Source: Acidobacteriaceae bacterium KBS 89
GTDB lineage: Bacteria; Acidobacteriota; Terriglobia; Terriglobales; Acidobacteriaceae
Length of the DNA: 64,000 nucleotides
Assembly (NCBI GenBank): GCA_000381605.1
Contig: KB906754.1
Span: 372,001-436,000, forward strand
Direction: 5' to 3'
How positions within the stretch are numbered: position 1 is the first letter of the stretch; the number at the start of each line of letters is the position of its first letter. Of this stretch, positions 24,121 to 33,186 are shown one piece after another. A program made the translations under genes and the position numbers. The notes below the pieces were generated by a model. It did not search any database, was not told where the DNA came from, and saw only the letters and a list, made by a program, of their open reading frames with translations.

Positions 24121-25737
24121 TTGATCATGTCCACCACGGCGTCACTCTTGGGAAAGATCGGTTTGCCCGCACCTCTGAAAGAAATCGCAACACGTTCCTG
24201 GGACGTGATCGTGGTCGGGGCAGGTCACAATGGGTTGGCGTGCGCAGCCTATCTCGCACGAGCGGGTAAACGGGTGCTCGTGCTCGAAAGCCGTGAACGG
24301 GTGGGAGGGGCCTGCACCGTCGAAGAACCGTTTCCTGGTGTTCGGATGTCGCCGTGTGCCTATCTTGCCGGACTGTTGCATCCTCTGGTGATCAAGGAAT
24401 TGAACTTGCCTGATCGTGGCTTTGATTGGAAACCGGCCATCAATGGCCTCTTTGTCCCCTTCCTGGATGACAGCAGTATTCAGCTGTGGGACGATGATGC
24501 TCGATGCGAAGAGGAGGTTCGACTCTTCTCGCCCAAGGATGTCGAAGGCTGGCGCGCGATGAACGATGTGATTCGCAGGTTGCGTGACAAACTTCGGCCC
24601 GCGAGCGGAGTTTTGGGCGGCGACCCACGGGACTTGTGGATTGGCGATGCACCCAGTCAAGAGCAACTGGAGGGGCTTCTCGATGGTGATTCAGAGGCAC
24701 GCGGTCTCTTGTTCAATTGGTCGATGGCAGAGTTCGTCGAGCGCTATCTCGTCGACGAGCGCTTGCAGTCTGCCTATCTCGGCCAGGGGGTGATCGGCAC
24801 GAACGCCAGTCCCTTCGACGCGGGGACAGCTTCCATCCGCTTCCATCATGCTTCGGGCAGGCTAGGCGGCATGCCGGGTATGTGGGGTTATGTGAAGGGC
24901 GGCATGGGAATGGTTTCTTTCTACTTTTGCGATGCCGCCCGCGAGGCCGGAGCCGTCGTGGCCACGGGTGTAAACGTCGCGCGCATTCTTCCCGCGGAAG
25001 GTGTCCTGCTCGAGAGTGGCGAGCGCATCCATGCCAAGGTCGTCGTCTCGAACGCGGATCCCATCCGCACGCTAAGCATGTTAGATGGGTCTGCGGATCC
25101 AATGTGGGCCGAAAAGGTGCGCTCGATTCCGATTAAAGGATGCACCGTGAAGCTCAACGTATTGATGCAGGAGCTTCCAAATTTCACTGCGAGGCCGGGA
25201 GTCAATGAGCCACATCACTACGGCCAGATCAACGCTCCCCTGACGAAGACAGAGTGGCATGCCGGCTATGCGGCCGCCGGCGCTGGGCGGCTTCCGGAGC
25301 AACTCTGGTGCGAGCTTTACTTCCAGAGCGCTCACGATGCAAGCGCAGCTCCAGCAGGCCTGCACACTATGAGCGTCTTCGCTCAATATGTACCCTACGC
25401 CTTTGCGTCGGGCAGTTGGGATGAGCACCGGAGCAAGGCGAAAGCCCTTGCTCTGGGTTCGATCGGCCGCTTCTGCAGCAACCTGCCTGACGCAGTTGTC
25501 GACGCGCAGGTGCTGGGACCGCCGGACATTGAACAGAGAGTGGGCCTCACAGGTGGGCACATCTTCCAGGGTGAGTGCCTGCCGGCCTATATGTGGAGCA
25601 ACCGCCTAACGGCGAGAACTCCGATGAAGGGGGTCTATCTGTGCGGGGCGTGTACGCACCCTGGAGGTAGCGTTATCGGGATCAATGGGCGCAACGCCGC
25701 AATGGCAGTGTTACGCGATCTGGAAGGCGCCCCATGA
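24121..25737 (+). CDS. FAD-dependent oxidoreductase, PYROXD2/phytoene-dehydrogenase-like
   Basis: A 538-residue flavoprotein. The dinucleotide-binding motif DVIVVGAGHNGLACAAYLAR (about 28-47) and ESRERVGGACTVEEPFPG follow the NAD(P)/FAD amine-oxidase/phytoene-dehydrogenase plan. A C-terminal FAD-contact motif is GVYLCGACTHPGGSVIGING. The TTG at 24121 is preferred because GGAGG lies 8 bases upstream; ATG at 24127 would have a 14-base gap. No carotenoid genes are nearby, so a carotenoid role should not be assumed. It faces the sugar operon divergently and may act on the same substrate or be independent. Confidence 0.92.
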   Translation: MIMSTTASLLGKIGLPAPLKEIATRSWDVIVVGAGHNGLACAAYLARAGKRVLVLESRERVGGACTVEEPFPGVRMSPCAYLAGLLHPLVIKELNLPDRGFDWKPAINGLFVPFLDDSSIQLWDDDARCEEEVRLFSPKDVEGWRAMNDVIRRLRDKLRPASGVLGGDPRDLWIGDAPSQEQLEGLLDGDSEARGLLFNWSMAEFVERYLVDERLQSAYLGQGVIGTNASPFDAGTASIRFHHASGRLGGMPGMWGYVKGGMGMVSFYFCDAAREAGAVVATGVNVARILPAEGVLLESGERIHAKVVVSNADPIRTLSMLDGSADPMWAEKVRSIPIKGCTVKLNVLMQELPNFTARPGVNEPHHYGQINAPLTKTEWHAGYAAAGAGRLPEQLWCELYFQSAHDASAAPAGLHTMSVFAQYVPYAFASGSWDEHRSKAKALALGSIGRFCSNLPDAVVDAQVLGPPDIEQRVGLTGGHIFQGECLPAYMWSNRLTARTPMKGVYLCGACTHPGGSVIGINGRNAAMAVLRDLEGAP

Positions 25738-25763
25738 CCCGCGTTTTGCTACAACACCGCTGA

Positions 25764-26228
25764 CTACTTTCTATCCGCAAGGAGAGATAGTTGCTTTCGC
25801 TCAAGAGGCGTGGAGAGCACCATGCTCGTTGTTGGGCTTCCGTACGGCAACAGTTTCTCGATCAGGTCTTCCAGTTGTGCAACGGAAGAAAGTATGACCT
25901 TCAGCAGAAACGCGTCACCGCCGGTGAGGTGATGGCATTCTTGAACAGCATCCAGAGTGGGAAGAAATTTCAGGAATGGTCTGTACCTGTTTCCATCGCA
26001 CGTGAGCCTCACGAACGCCGTGATGGAGAACCCTAGCGCCTTGAGGTTAATCTCCGCGCGATATCCCTGGATCAGTTCAAGTGCCTCCAACCGGCGGACA
26101 CGCTCGGCTGTTGCCGACGGCGAAAGTTTAATTCTTCTGCCGAGTTCTGCCACAGGAAGACGCGCATCGGAGCTCAGTTCCTGAAGTATCTTTCTGTCGA
26201 TTAGATCAATCCCATTGTGCTGAAGCAT
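25764..26228 (-). CDS. Lrp/AsnC family transcriptional regulator
   Basis: A 154-residue regulator: helix-turn-helix (about 8-55, DRKILQELSSDARLPVAELG, then SPSATAERVRRLEALELI) and the RAM ligand-binding domain (about 68-150, VQECHHLTGGDAFLLKVIL). ATG at 26228 has GAGG 8 bases upstream. It is transcribed away from the hut operon, so it probably controls hutH-U-I-F in response to an amino acid such as histidine or a pathway intermediate. This is inferred from position only. Confidence 0.94.
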   Translation of the reverse strand: MLQHNGIDLIDRKILQELSSDARLPVAELGRRIKLSPSATAERVRRLEALELIQGYRAEINLKALGFSITAFVRLTCDGNRYRPFLKFLPTLDAVQECHHLTGGDAFLLKVILSSVAQLEDLIEKLLPYGSPTTSMVLSTPLERKQLSLLADRK

Positions 26229-26403
26229 CGATTTGCCCTCGGGAGCTCAAGGTTGCGCCTTGATTGAAATCGCCGATGATATGGCCTTTTTCCGCGTATT
26301 AATCATAATTTATCAATCAGTTCCAATGAATCAACGGAATAATCCATTTTCTACCGTGGAAACACCATTCTATTTAGGTAATGACCTGCTTAGCATAAGA
26401 CCT
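26229..26403. promoter_or_regulatory. Lrp-hutH divergent control region
   Basis: An AT-rich stretch, unlike its surroundings, centred on TTAATCATAATTTATCAATC (about 26299-26318). This composition suits a bent Lrp-type binding site and hut promoter. The hutH frame is open through it, but no start inside it has a good ribosome site. Confidence 0.5.
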
Positions 26404-27927
26404 ATGGTTTATCTCGATGGAATGTCCCTTACTCTCGAGGATGTTGCAGCTGTAGCTGAAAAAGCTGGGCGGGTACAGATTGCTCCTGCGGCATTACTTC
26501 GGATGGAAGCATCGCGCCGCAAAGTGGACACTGCGATGAGTGGTACAACACCTGTCTACGCTCTTAACACGGGGGTAGGGCTTCTCGCCAACATTCGTCT
26601 CGACGAAGGTGAGATCGAAGCGATGCAGGTCAACCTAATTCGATCTCACTGCTGCGGGGTTGGATCGTCGCTCCCGGCCTCGGTGGTCCGGGGCATGATG
26701 TTGATCCGGGTTAACGTCCTCGCCAAAGGTCTCTCCGGTATACGTCCGGTGGTCGCCGAACGAATCTGCGACCTGCTGAATCACCAGATCACGCCGATCA
26801 TTCCTTCTCGCGGCAGTGTTGGTGCGAGCGGCGATCTCGCTCCGCTGGCTCACATGGCGCTCGTCTTGATCGGGGAGGGGTCTGCGGAGTATCGGGGTGA
26901 AGTCCTTCCTGCTGCGATTTGTCTCGAGAGAGCAGGATTGAGGCCTTTGTCGCTCCTCGGCAAGGAGGGTATATCGATTTTGAACGGCACACAGGCAATG
27001 CTCTCAATCGGATGTCTTCGATTGAAGGAGCTGGAAGATCTCTTCTATTCCGCGCAGACCACCGCGGCCTTAAGCATCGAAGCGCTGCGCGGGACGGCCG
27101 CGGCCTTCGACCCTCGATTGCATTCTGCACGGCCACATCCTGGGCAAGTACTGAGCGCAAGCCATCTCACCAACCTTTTGGAGGGCACTCCAATTCCAAG
27201 AACACATGGCGAGGGCAGTCGCATACAGGACGCGTACTGCCTGCGCTGTATCCCACAAGTCCACGGCGCCGTCTGGGACACACTGGCGCACGCTCGGAGC
27301 GTCTTCGAGATTGAACTTAATAGCGCCACGGACAATCCGCTTGTCTTTGATGACGCAATCATCTCGGGAGGAAATTTTCACGGTGCTCCTTTGGCGCTGG
27401 CGCTCGACTATCTCTCGATCGCCCTGTGCCAGCTCGCGGGCATCTCGGAGCGCCGGACTGAGCGGCTACTCAATCCAAGCTTGAACGAAGGTCTCCCGGC
27501 TTTTCTTGCATCCAAGCCCGGTCTTGAGTCCGGTCTGATGATGGCGCAGGTAACTGCCGCAGCGCTTGTTGCCGAGTTGCGTGTTCTCGCCAGTCCAGCA
27601 TCGACAGGCTCGATTCCCACCAGCGGAAACCAGGAAGATTTTGTCAGTATGGGAATGACATCTGCACTCAAACTGGAACAAGCGGTCGCGCTTGCCAGGA
27701 TGGTTGTTGCGATCGAACTGTTGGCCGCTACTAGGGCACTCGATCTTCGCCACGACACAAGCACGATCGCGCTTGAGGAGGTGAGAGCCAACTTCCGGGC
27801 GTGCATTCCGGCATGGCGCGAAGATTGCGTCTTGTCAGTCTGGATGGAGCAGGCATCGAGTTTCCTGGCAGCGGGCGCTTTAGGAAGGAACTTACAAAGC
27901 GTCGATCTCGAGGAGGTTCTTCGATGA
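26404..27927 (+). CDS. hutH: Histidine ammonia-lyase
   Basis: A 507-residue enzyme that deaminates L-histidine to trans-urocanate, first step of histidine degradation. The cofactor (MIO) triad Ala-Ser-Gly is in [17 protein letters not shown]. With the start at 26404 ([13 protein letters not shown]) the triad falls at 141-143, the usual place in HutH, which decides the start against upstream ATGs at 26326 and 26233. Other family blocks are [21 protein letters not shown] and [13 protein letters not shown]. The stop overlaps the hutU start (ATGA). Cytosolic homotetramer in the family. Confidence 0.97.
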   Translation: MVYLDGMSLTLEDVAAVAEKAGRVQIAPAALLRMEASRRKVDTAMSGTTPVYALNTGVGLLANIRLDEGEIEAMQVNLIRSHCCGVGSSLPASVVRGMMLIRVNVLAKGLSGIRPVVAERICDLLNHQITPIIPSRGSVGASGDLAPLAHMALVLIGEGSAEYRGEVLPAAICLERAGLRPLSLLGKEGISILNGTQAMLSIGCLRLKELEDLFYSAQTTAALSIEALRGTAAAFDPRLHSARPHPGQVLSASHLTNLLEGTPIPRTHGEGSRIQDAYCLRCIPQVHGAVWDTLAHARSVFEIELNSATDNPLVFDDAIISGGNFHGAPLALALDYLSIALCQLAGISERRTERLLNPSLNEGLPAFLASKPGLESGLMMAQVTAAALVAELRVLASPASTGSIPTSGNQEDFVSMGMTSALKLEQAVALARMVVAIELLAATRALDLRHDTSTIALEEVRANFRACIPAWREDCVLSVWMEQASSFLAAGALGRNLQSVDLEEVLR

Positions 27928-29582
27928 GCCAGACGTATTCTCCCGTTCGGGCAGCGCGCGGGAATACCCGGACAGCAAAGGGATGGATTCAAGAAGCTGC
28001 CAAGCGGATGTTGATGAACAATCTCGACCCCAAGGTAGCCGAAAAACCAGAGGAACTCATCGTATATGGCGGGCGAGGCAAGGCCGCGCGCAACTGGGAT
28101 TGCTACCACACGATTGTTGCAACGCTGGAACGCCTGGGAAACGAACAGACACTGCTTGTGCAATCTGGCAAGGCAGTCGCGGTACTCGAAACCCATAGAC
28201 TGGCACCGAGAGTGTTGATCGCGAACTCTAACCTCGTGCCGCGTTGGTCAACCTGGGAAGAATTCGACAAGCTCGACGCCGCGGGACTGATGATGTATGG
28301 CCAGATGACGGCCGGTTCCTGGATTTATATCGGCACCCAAGGTATCTTGCAGGGAACATACGAGACATTTCGCGGCGCGGCAAAAAAACACTTTAATGAC
28401 ACTCTCGCCGACACCATTACCGTCACGGCGGGTCTTGGCGGCATGGGCGGCGCACAACCCCTCGCGATCAAACTAGCTGGCGGAGCGAGTATTTGTATTG
28501 AAGTAGATCCCAGGCGAATTGAACGCCGCCTCAAAACTCGCTACCTCGACACAGCGACGAACTCCCTAGATGAAGCAATCCAGCTCGCCCAGTCTGCGAA
28601 GAATAGCGGTAGTGCCGTATCGATCGGTCTTGCAGGAAACGCGGCGGAGATACTACCGACGATGGTGAAGATGGGATTTATTCCCGACCTCGTCACCGAT
28701 CAAACCAGTTCGCACGATCCTATGTGGGGATATGCTCCGATCGCGCATCCTGACGAGGACCTCAACGCCCTGCGTTCGTTGCAGCCGCAGGCCTACATTG
28801 AGCGTGTCCAGGCTTCGATGGCGCAACATGTGCAGGCGATTCTCGAGATGCAGCGCCGTGGGGCCATTGCCTTCGACTACGGCAATAACCTGCGAACGCA
28901 GGCGAAGCTTGCGGGAGTTGTGGATGCTTTTTCTTACCCCGGCTTCGTTCCGGCATTTATCCGCGATTCGTTCTGCGAAGGCCGCGGCCCTTTTCGCTGG
29001 GTCGCGTTGTCTGGCGATCCATCGGACATCGCCAAGACTGATCAGGCGATGCTGAAACTTTTCCCAGAAGACAAGCGGCTGAAGGAGTGGCTTACCTTTG
29101 CTGGCAAAGACGTCGCTTTTCAAGGGCTGCCGGCCCGCATTTGCTGGCTTGGGTACCGCGAACGCGATCGTGCAGGACTCCTCTTCAATCAAATGGTCCG
29201 GGATGGCCAGCTGAGCGCACCAATTGTGATCGGACGAGATCATCTCGATGCAGGCTCTGTCGCAAGTCCCTATCGTGAGACGGAAGGAATGCTCGATGGG
29301 TCCGATGCTGTGTCTGATTGGGCGCTGCTCAACTTTGCAACAGGCATCGCCAGCGGCGCTGGATGGATGAGCTTTCATCACGGAGGCGGCGTAGGTATGG
29401 GATATAGCCAACACGCGGGTCTCGTCGCAGTCGCCGACGGCAGCGATGAGGCTGAACAGCGTCTCCGAATGTGCCTGACCAACGATCCCGCGATGGGTGT
29501 GATTCGCCATGCCGATGCCGGATATGATCTAGCGAAGAAAACTGCCGAAACGCGAGGCCTCGATATGCCGAGCATCAAATGA
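27924..29582 (+). CDS. hutU: Urocanate hydratase
   Basis: A 552-residue enzyme converting urocanate to 4-imidazolone-5-propionate with tightly bound NAD+. Family blocks: [87 protein letters not shown] and [16 protein letters not shown]. Length matches the family (about 550-560). The start at 27924 overlaps hutH by 4 bases; the stop overlaps hutI by 4 bases. Confidence 0.98.
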   Translation: MSQTYSPVRAARGNTRTAKGWIQEAAKRMLMNNLDPKVAEKPEELIVYGGRGKAARNWDCYHTIVATLERLGNEQTLLVQSGKAVAVLETHRLAPRVLIANSNLVPRWSTWEEFDKLDAAGLMMYGQMTAGSWIYIGTQGILQGTYETFRGAAKKHFNDTLADTITVTAGLGGMGGAQPLAIKLAGGASICIEVDPRRIERRLKTRYLDTATNSLDEAIQLAQSAKNSGSAVSIGLAGNAAEILPTMVKMGFIPDLVTDQTSSHDPMWGYAPIAHPDEDLNALRSLQPQAYIERVQASMAQHVQAILEMQRRGAIAFDYGNNLRTQAKLAGVVDAFSYPGFVPAFIRDSFCEGRGPFRWVALSGDPSDIAKTDQAMLKLFPEDKRLKEWLTFAGKDVAFQGLPARICWLGYRERDRAGLLFNQMVRDGQLSAPIVIGRDHLDAGSVASPYRETEGMLDGSDAVSDWALLNFATGIASGAGWMSFHHGGGVGMGYSQHAGLVAVADGSDEAEQRLRMCLTNDPAMGVIRHADAGYDLAKKTAETRGLDMPSIK

Positions 29583-30805
29583 AGGCAGACACTCTCATCA
29601 CAGGAATCTCGCAGCTTGTTACCGCCTCCGGCAACGGGCCGAAGAGGGGAAAGGAGATGCGTGAGCTGAAGATTATACAGCGCGCGGCAATTGCCATTGT
29701 TTCCGGAGTCATTGTCTGGACGGGAAAAGAATCTGAATGGAAGGGCGAGGCGGAGATCGTTGTAGATGCCGGTCACCGGGCAGTCGTTCCCGGGTTAGTG
29801 GATCCACATACCCACGCCGTGTGGGCGGGAGATCGCCTGGCTGACTTTGAAGCACGAACATCCGGCCTATCCTATGAAGAGATTCTTGCAGCGGGCGGCG
29901 GAATCCGAAGCACTATTCGGGCGACCGCGGCGGCCTCGCAGGACGAGCTTGTTGCGCTGGGGAAGCCTCGAATCGATTCTCTGATTGCATCCGGTGCGAC
30001 TACGATCGAGGTAAAATCCGGCTACGGGTTTACCCCCGCTGCAGAACTCGCGATGCTCGAAACAATCCAGGTGATTTCGCAGATCTCTCCAGCTCGCATT
30101 GTTCCAACTTTGCTTATCCACGTACCGCCGGTCTCTGCTGCAAACCGCCCCAGCTATATCTCAGAAGTATGCGAAGAGCTCATTCCCGAAGTAGCCAGAC
30201 GCAAGCTAGCCACAGCTATTGATGTCTTTGTTGAGAAAGAAGCGTGGCAGATCGCTGAGGCTGAGCAATTCCTTGAACATGCGAAACGGCATCATCTTGC
30301 GATCAAGCTCCACAGCGATCAGTTTCATTCCATTGGCGGCGTGGAGTTGGGCGTCCGCTTTGGCGCGCTGAGCGCGGATCACCTTGAAGCTTCTGGCCCA
30401 GATCAGATCGCGGAGCTTGCGGCGAGCTCGACCATTGCTACGATTCTTCCCGGCGTGTCAATACATCTGGGAATACCTGCTGCGCCCGGCCGTAAGCTGA
30501 TCGACGCCGGGGCCGCTGTCGCTGTTGGGACCGACCTCAATCCGGGGTCAAGCCCATTATTCTCCACTTCCGAGGCACTCGCTTTGTCTGTTCGGCTCAA
30601 CGGTCTCACAGCACAGGAGGCGCTAGTCGCGGGGACGATAAATGCCGCCTGTGCGTTGGGCCTCAAGGACATCGGTCGTCTCGAAGCAAGTTGCTCCGCT
30701 GACTTTCTTGTACTGCATGGTAGCGACTGGCGTGAGCTTGTCTACACATTGGGAAGAAATGCCGTGAGGGACGTCTGGATTGGTGGGAAGCGAGTCCAAG
30801 AATGA
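29579..30805 (+). CDS. hutI: Imidazolonepropionase
   Basis: A 408-residue amidohydrolase opening the imidazolone ring to N-formimino-L-glutamate. Metal-binding [12 protein letters not shown] (His77, His79), [20 protein letters not shown] and [10 protein letters not shown] give the His and Asp ligands expected for HutI, and [14 protein letters not shown] is a family block. Coupled by ATGA overlaps to hutU before and hutF after. Cytosolic. Confidence 0.97.
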   Translation: MKADTLITGISQLVTASGNGPKRGKEMRELKIIQRAAIAIVSGVIVWTGKESEWKGEAEIVVDAGHRAVVPGLVDPHTHAVWAGDRLADFEARTSGLSYEEILAAGGGIRSTIRATAAASQDELVALGKPRIDSLIASGATTIEVKSGYGFTPAAELAMLETIQVISQISPARIVPTLLIHVPPVSAANRPSYISEVCEELIPEVARRKLATAIDVFVEKEAWQIAEAEQFLEHAKRHHLAIKLHSDQFHSIGGVELGVRFGALSADHLEASGPDQIAELAASSTIATILPGVSIHLGIPAAPGRKLIDAGAAVAVGTDLNPGSSPLFSTSEALALSVRLNGLTAQEALVAGTINAACALGLKDIGRLEASCSADFLVLHGSDWRELVYTLGRNAVRDVWIGGKRVQE

Positions 30806-32199
30806 ATACACTCTACCGGCCCGAGCTGCTCTATTCGCGTGGAAGATTTATTGAGGATGGCGAGCTCCTGGTGGGCGAAAGCGGCCAGTTTCTGGAGATT
30901 CCGGAAGAAATGCCGCTCGCTTCGACGCGTATCGTTGACATGCCCGGAAAAGCCCTCCTCCCCGGTTTCGTCAATGTACATTCTCATTCCTTCCAACGGC
31001 TGATTCGTGGCAAGTCAGAGTCGCGGATCGTCAGCGGCAAAGACTTCTGGTCCTGGCGAGGAACGATGTATCACGCCGCCAGTCAACTTGGCCCGCAAGA
31101 CGTCTACGATGTTGCCCGCATGGCGTTTCTGGAGATGGCTCTTGCTGGAACCACGACAGTGGGCGAGTTTCATTATTTACATAACGCCTCGGACGGACAC
31201 CCGTACGATGACCCGAATCTTCTAAGCAAGCAGGTAATTGCCGCTGCCCAATCGGTCGGAATCCGGATTGTTCTACTGCGAACGGCTTACCTTCGTTCGG
31301 GACATAACTTACCGCGCGACCCAGGACAGATCCGCTTCTTCGAATCCACAAACGCATTCCTTAAAAACATTGGCGCGCTCGTTCAAGACCATTCCGCCGA
31401 CTCATCTGAAGTACGGTTTGGCGTTGCGCCCCACAGCATTCGAGCCGTGGGGCTCCCGGATCTCAAAGAGATTGCGGCATGGGCTAGAGACAACAACCTT
31501 CCCCTTCATATGCACGCCTCCGAACAGGTTGCGGAGAACACAGCGTGCCTGGGCGAATATGGGCTTACCCCGGTTGCACTACTCAACAGAGAACGCCTTC
31601 TCGGCCCTGACATCACAGCTGTACATGCGATCCACCTTAGCTCGGATGAAATTGCGATGCTCGCCTCCGCGAACTCGACAATATGTTCCTGTCCGACTAC
31701 CGAGCGCAACCTTGGAGACGGTATCTTCGCCGCCGACCATGTCATGGCAGCGGGTATCCGCGTGGCGCTTGGCTCGGATAGCCAAGCCCAGATTGATCCG
31801 CTCGAGGATGCGCGAGAGCTCGACTACCATCTTCGGCTCCTGCAGCAGGAGCGCGCGATCCTTGACCAGGTTGGCGGGAAGACGCTGGCCATGACGCTTT
31901 TTGAATGCGCAACAGTCCAAGGCACTAGTGCGCTTGCACTTCCCGGCGGAGGATTTACCCCCCGTTCATTCGCCGACTTCTTCACGATCGACTTGAATGA
32001 CTTGTCTGTCGCCGGTCATTCAGCCGAAAATCTGTTGCCTATGATTGTCTTTTCGTTGAACCGATCGGCTATTCGCGACGTTGTCGTAAACGGAAGGTAC
32101 GTCCTTCGCGATCAGAAACACGTGTGCCAGGATGAAATTGTCTCGCGCTACAAGGAAGTCCAACGGAAGGTATGGCCGACCGAAAGGGTCAACTTGTAG
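30802..32199 (+). CDS. hutF: Formimidoylglutamate deiminase
   Basis: A 465-residue amidohydrolase converting N-formimino-L-glutamate to N-formyl-L-glutamate plus ammonia. HutF features: VNVHSHSFQRLIRGK (metal His60 and His62), DFWSWRGTMY, VGEFHYLHN, APHSIRAV, HMHASEQ, VHAIHLSSDE, CPTTERNLGDG and LGSDSQAQIDPLEDAREL. This is the five-step Hut route, which needs the formylglutamate hydrolase HutG; no hutG is in the window. Last gene of the coupled hut operon; its stop is 5 bases from the convergent cyclodeaminase gene's stop. Confidence 0.97.
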   Translation: MNTLYRPELLYSRGRFIEDGELLVGESGQFLEIPEEMPLASTRIVDMPGKALLPGFVNVHSHSFQRLIRGKSESRIVSGKDFWSWRGTMYHAASQLGPQDVYDVARMAFLEMALAGTTTVGEFHYLHNASDGHPYDDPNLLSKQVIAAAQSVGIRIVLLRTAYLRSGHNLPRDPGQIRFFESTNAFLKNIGALVQDHSADSSEVRFGVAPHSIRAVGLPDLKEIAAWARDNNLPLHMHASEQVAENTACLGEYGLTPVALLNRERLLGPDITAVHAIHLSSDEIAMLASANSTICSCPTTERNLGDGIFAADHVMAAGIRVALGSDSQAQIDPLEDARELDYHLRLLQQERAILDQVGGKTLAMTLFECATVQGTSALALPGGGFTPRSFADFFTIDLNDLSVAGHSAENLLPMIVFSLNRSAIRDVVVNGRYVLRDQKHVCQDEIVSRYKEVQRKVWPTERVNL

Positions 32200-32204
32200 C
32201 CGCT

Positions 32205-32816
32205 TCAACAGGGAGGCACGAACGCAATCTCGAGTTCCCTTCGTTGTAGTTCAAGCGCATCTCGTGACGCCGCATCCGAGATGCCGGGCAGATTAGCATC
32301 CACGGTGAGCAGAAGGCTTTTGATAGACGCCCGCAGCAGTATTTCACCGGTCAAAACCTCGCTACGCACATGGGCGTCAACAATCCTCGCCGCAGCTTCA
32401 GCCGCGTCCAGGCCTCGACCCATCACCTCTGCCGCCTCGAGGGGGATTTTCGTAGCGCGTACCAGACCGACTTCCCTTGCCGCCCGACGGAGTGTCTTAT
32501 CGCTTTCAGTCGTCCGCGGCCGTGCGGAGGCCTCAAGATAGTCTGCAACGGCACGGGAATCGGCGTCCGCAAGTCCACTTAAAGAGGTCATTAATGCCGA
32601 TGCTGTGGAGCTAAGCTCAACGAGACTCTGATGCTTGGCGGGAACCGCCGAAGATCGTTTGAGAGAGACCAGGACTGCTTTGCGTATCGAGGCGACGCCT
32701 AAAGTCGCCGCTACGATGGAGACCGAACCGCCGCCTGGTGTCGGATCCACCGAAGAGACCTGGTCCCTGAGTTGGGCGACGGTCAACTTCCAGAGCGAAG
32801 TAGAAGCATTGTTCAA
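32205..32816 (-). CDS. Cyclodeaminase/cyclohydrolase family protein (FTCD C-terminal domain)
   Basis: A 203-residue helical protein of the FTCD_C/FchA family. The signature DPTPGGGSVSIVAATLGVAS is the cofactor-binding start of formiminotetrahydrofolate cyclodeaminase and methenyl-THF cyclohydrolase, and KIPLEAAEVMGRGLDAAEAA is a second family block. No formiminotransferase domain is fused to it or encoded in the window. Its position against hutF suggests that it handles a one-carbon product of histidine breakdown, but with HutF present the logic is unusual. It is transcribed opposite to the hut operon. Confidence 0.88.
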   Translation of the reverse strand: MNNASTSLWKLTVAQLRDQVSSVDPTPGGGSVSIVAATLGVASIRKAVLVSLKRSSAVPAKHQSLVELSSTASALMTSLSGLADADSRAVADYLEASARPRTTESDKTLRRAAREVGLVRATKIPLEAAEVMGRGLDAAEAAARIVDAHVRSEVLTGEILLRASIKSLLLTVDANLPGISDAASRDALELQRRELEIAFVPPC

Positions 32817-32980
32817 TGCTGATTCTCCGAGTTACTGTCCAGTCTCTCATTCCTCGAAGGGAACTTATAAATCGCCGAGGGTGGAGGTTCGGGCCCTTTC
32901 CGCTCGGTAGCGGTAATGAAAAGGCGAACACCTGACGAAATACTCAGGTCGTTTTCGCAAGAGAAAGCGATTTTTTACTG

Positions 32981-33010
32981 TTGACAGTCGTACCTTAGCT
33001 CCCATACCTT
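32981..33010 (+). promoter_or_regulatory. Candidate sigma-70 promoter of the TonB receptor gene
   Basis: TTGACA at 32981-32986, an 18-base spacer, and TACCTT at 33005-33010, about 177 bases before the receptor start. The -35 box is a perfect match, the -10 is weak. It is in the 370-base divergent region between the cyclodeaminase and receptor genes. Confidence 0.45.
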
Positions 33011-33186
33011 GTCCGACCAAAGGAGAGAGTGGTCCATCCACAGTTGCGAGCCCACTCGTCTCCGCTTGAGTTCTGGTCCCGGCCACACCTAGTCGCGGGA
33101 AAGTATTTTAGCAGGCGAAGAACCGACGGTTGGTTTGAGATATCGAAACAAGCGATCTCTACTGTTTCCACTTATTTGGAGGTTTC

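Noticed and set aside
24121..25737. Carotenoid phytoene desaturase
   Set aside because: Fold family fits, but no carotenoid genes are nearby and the sequence is closer to the general PYROXD2-like group.
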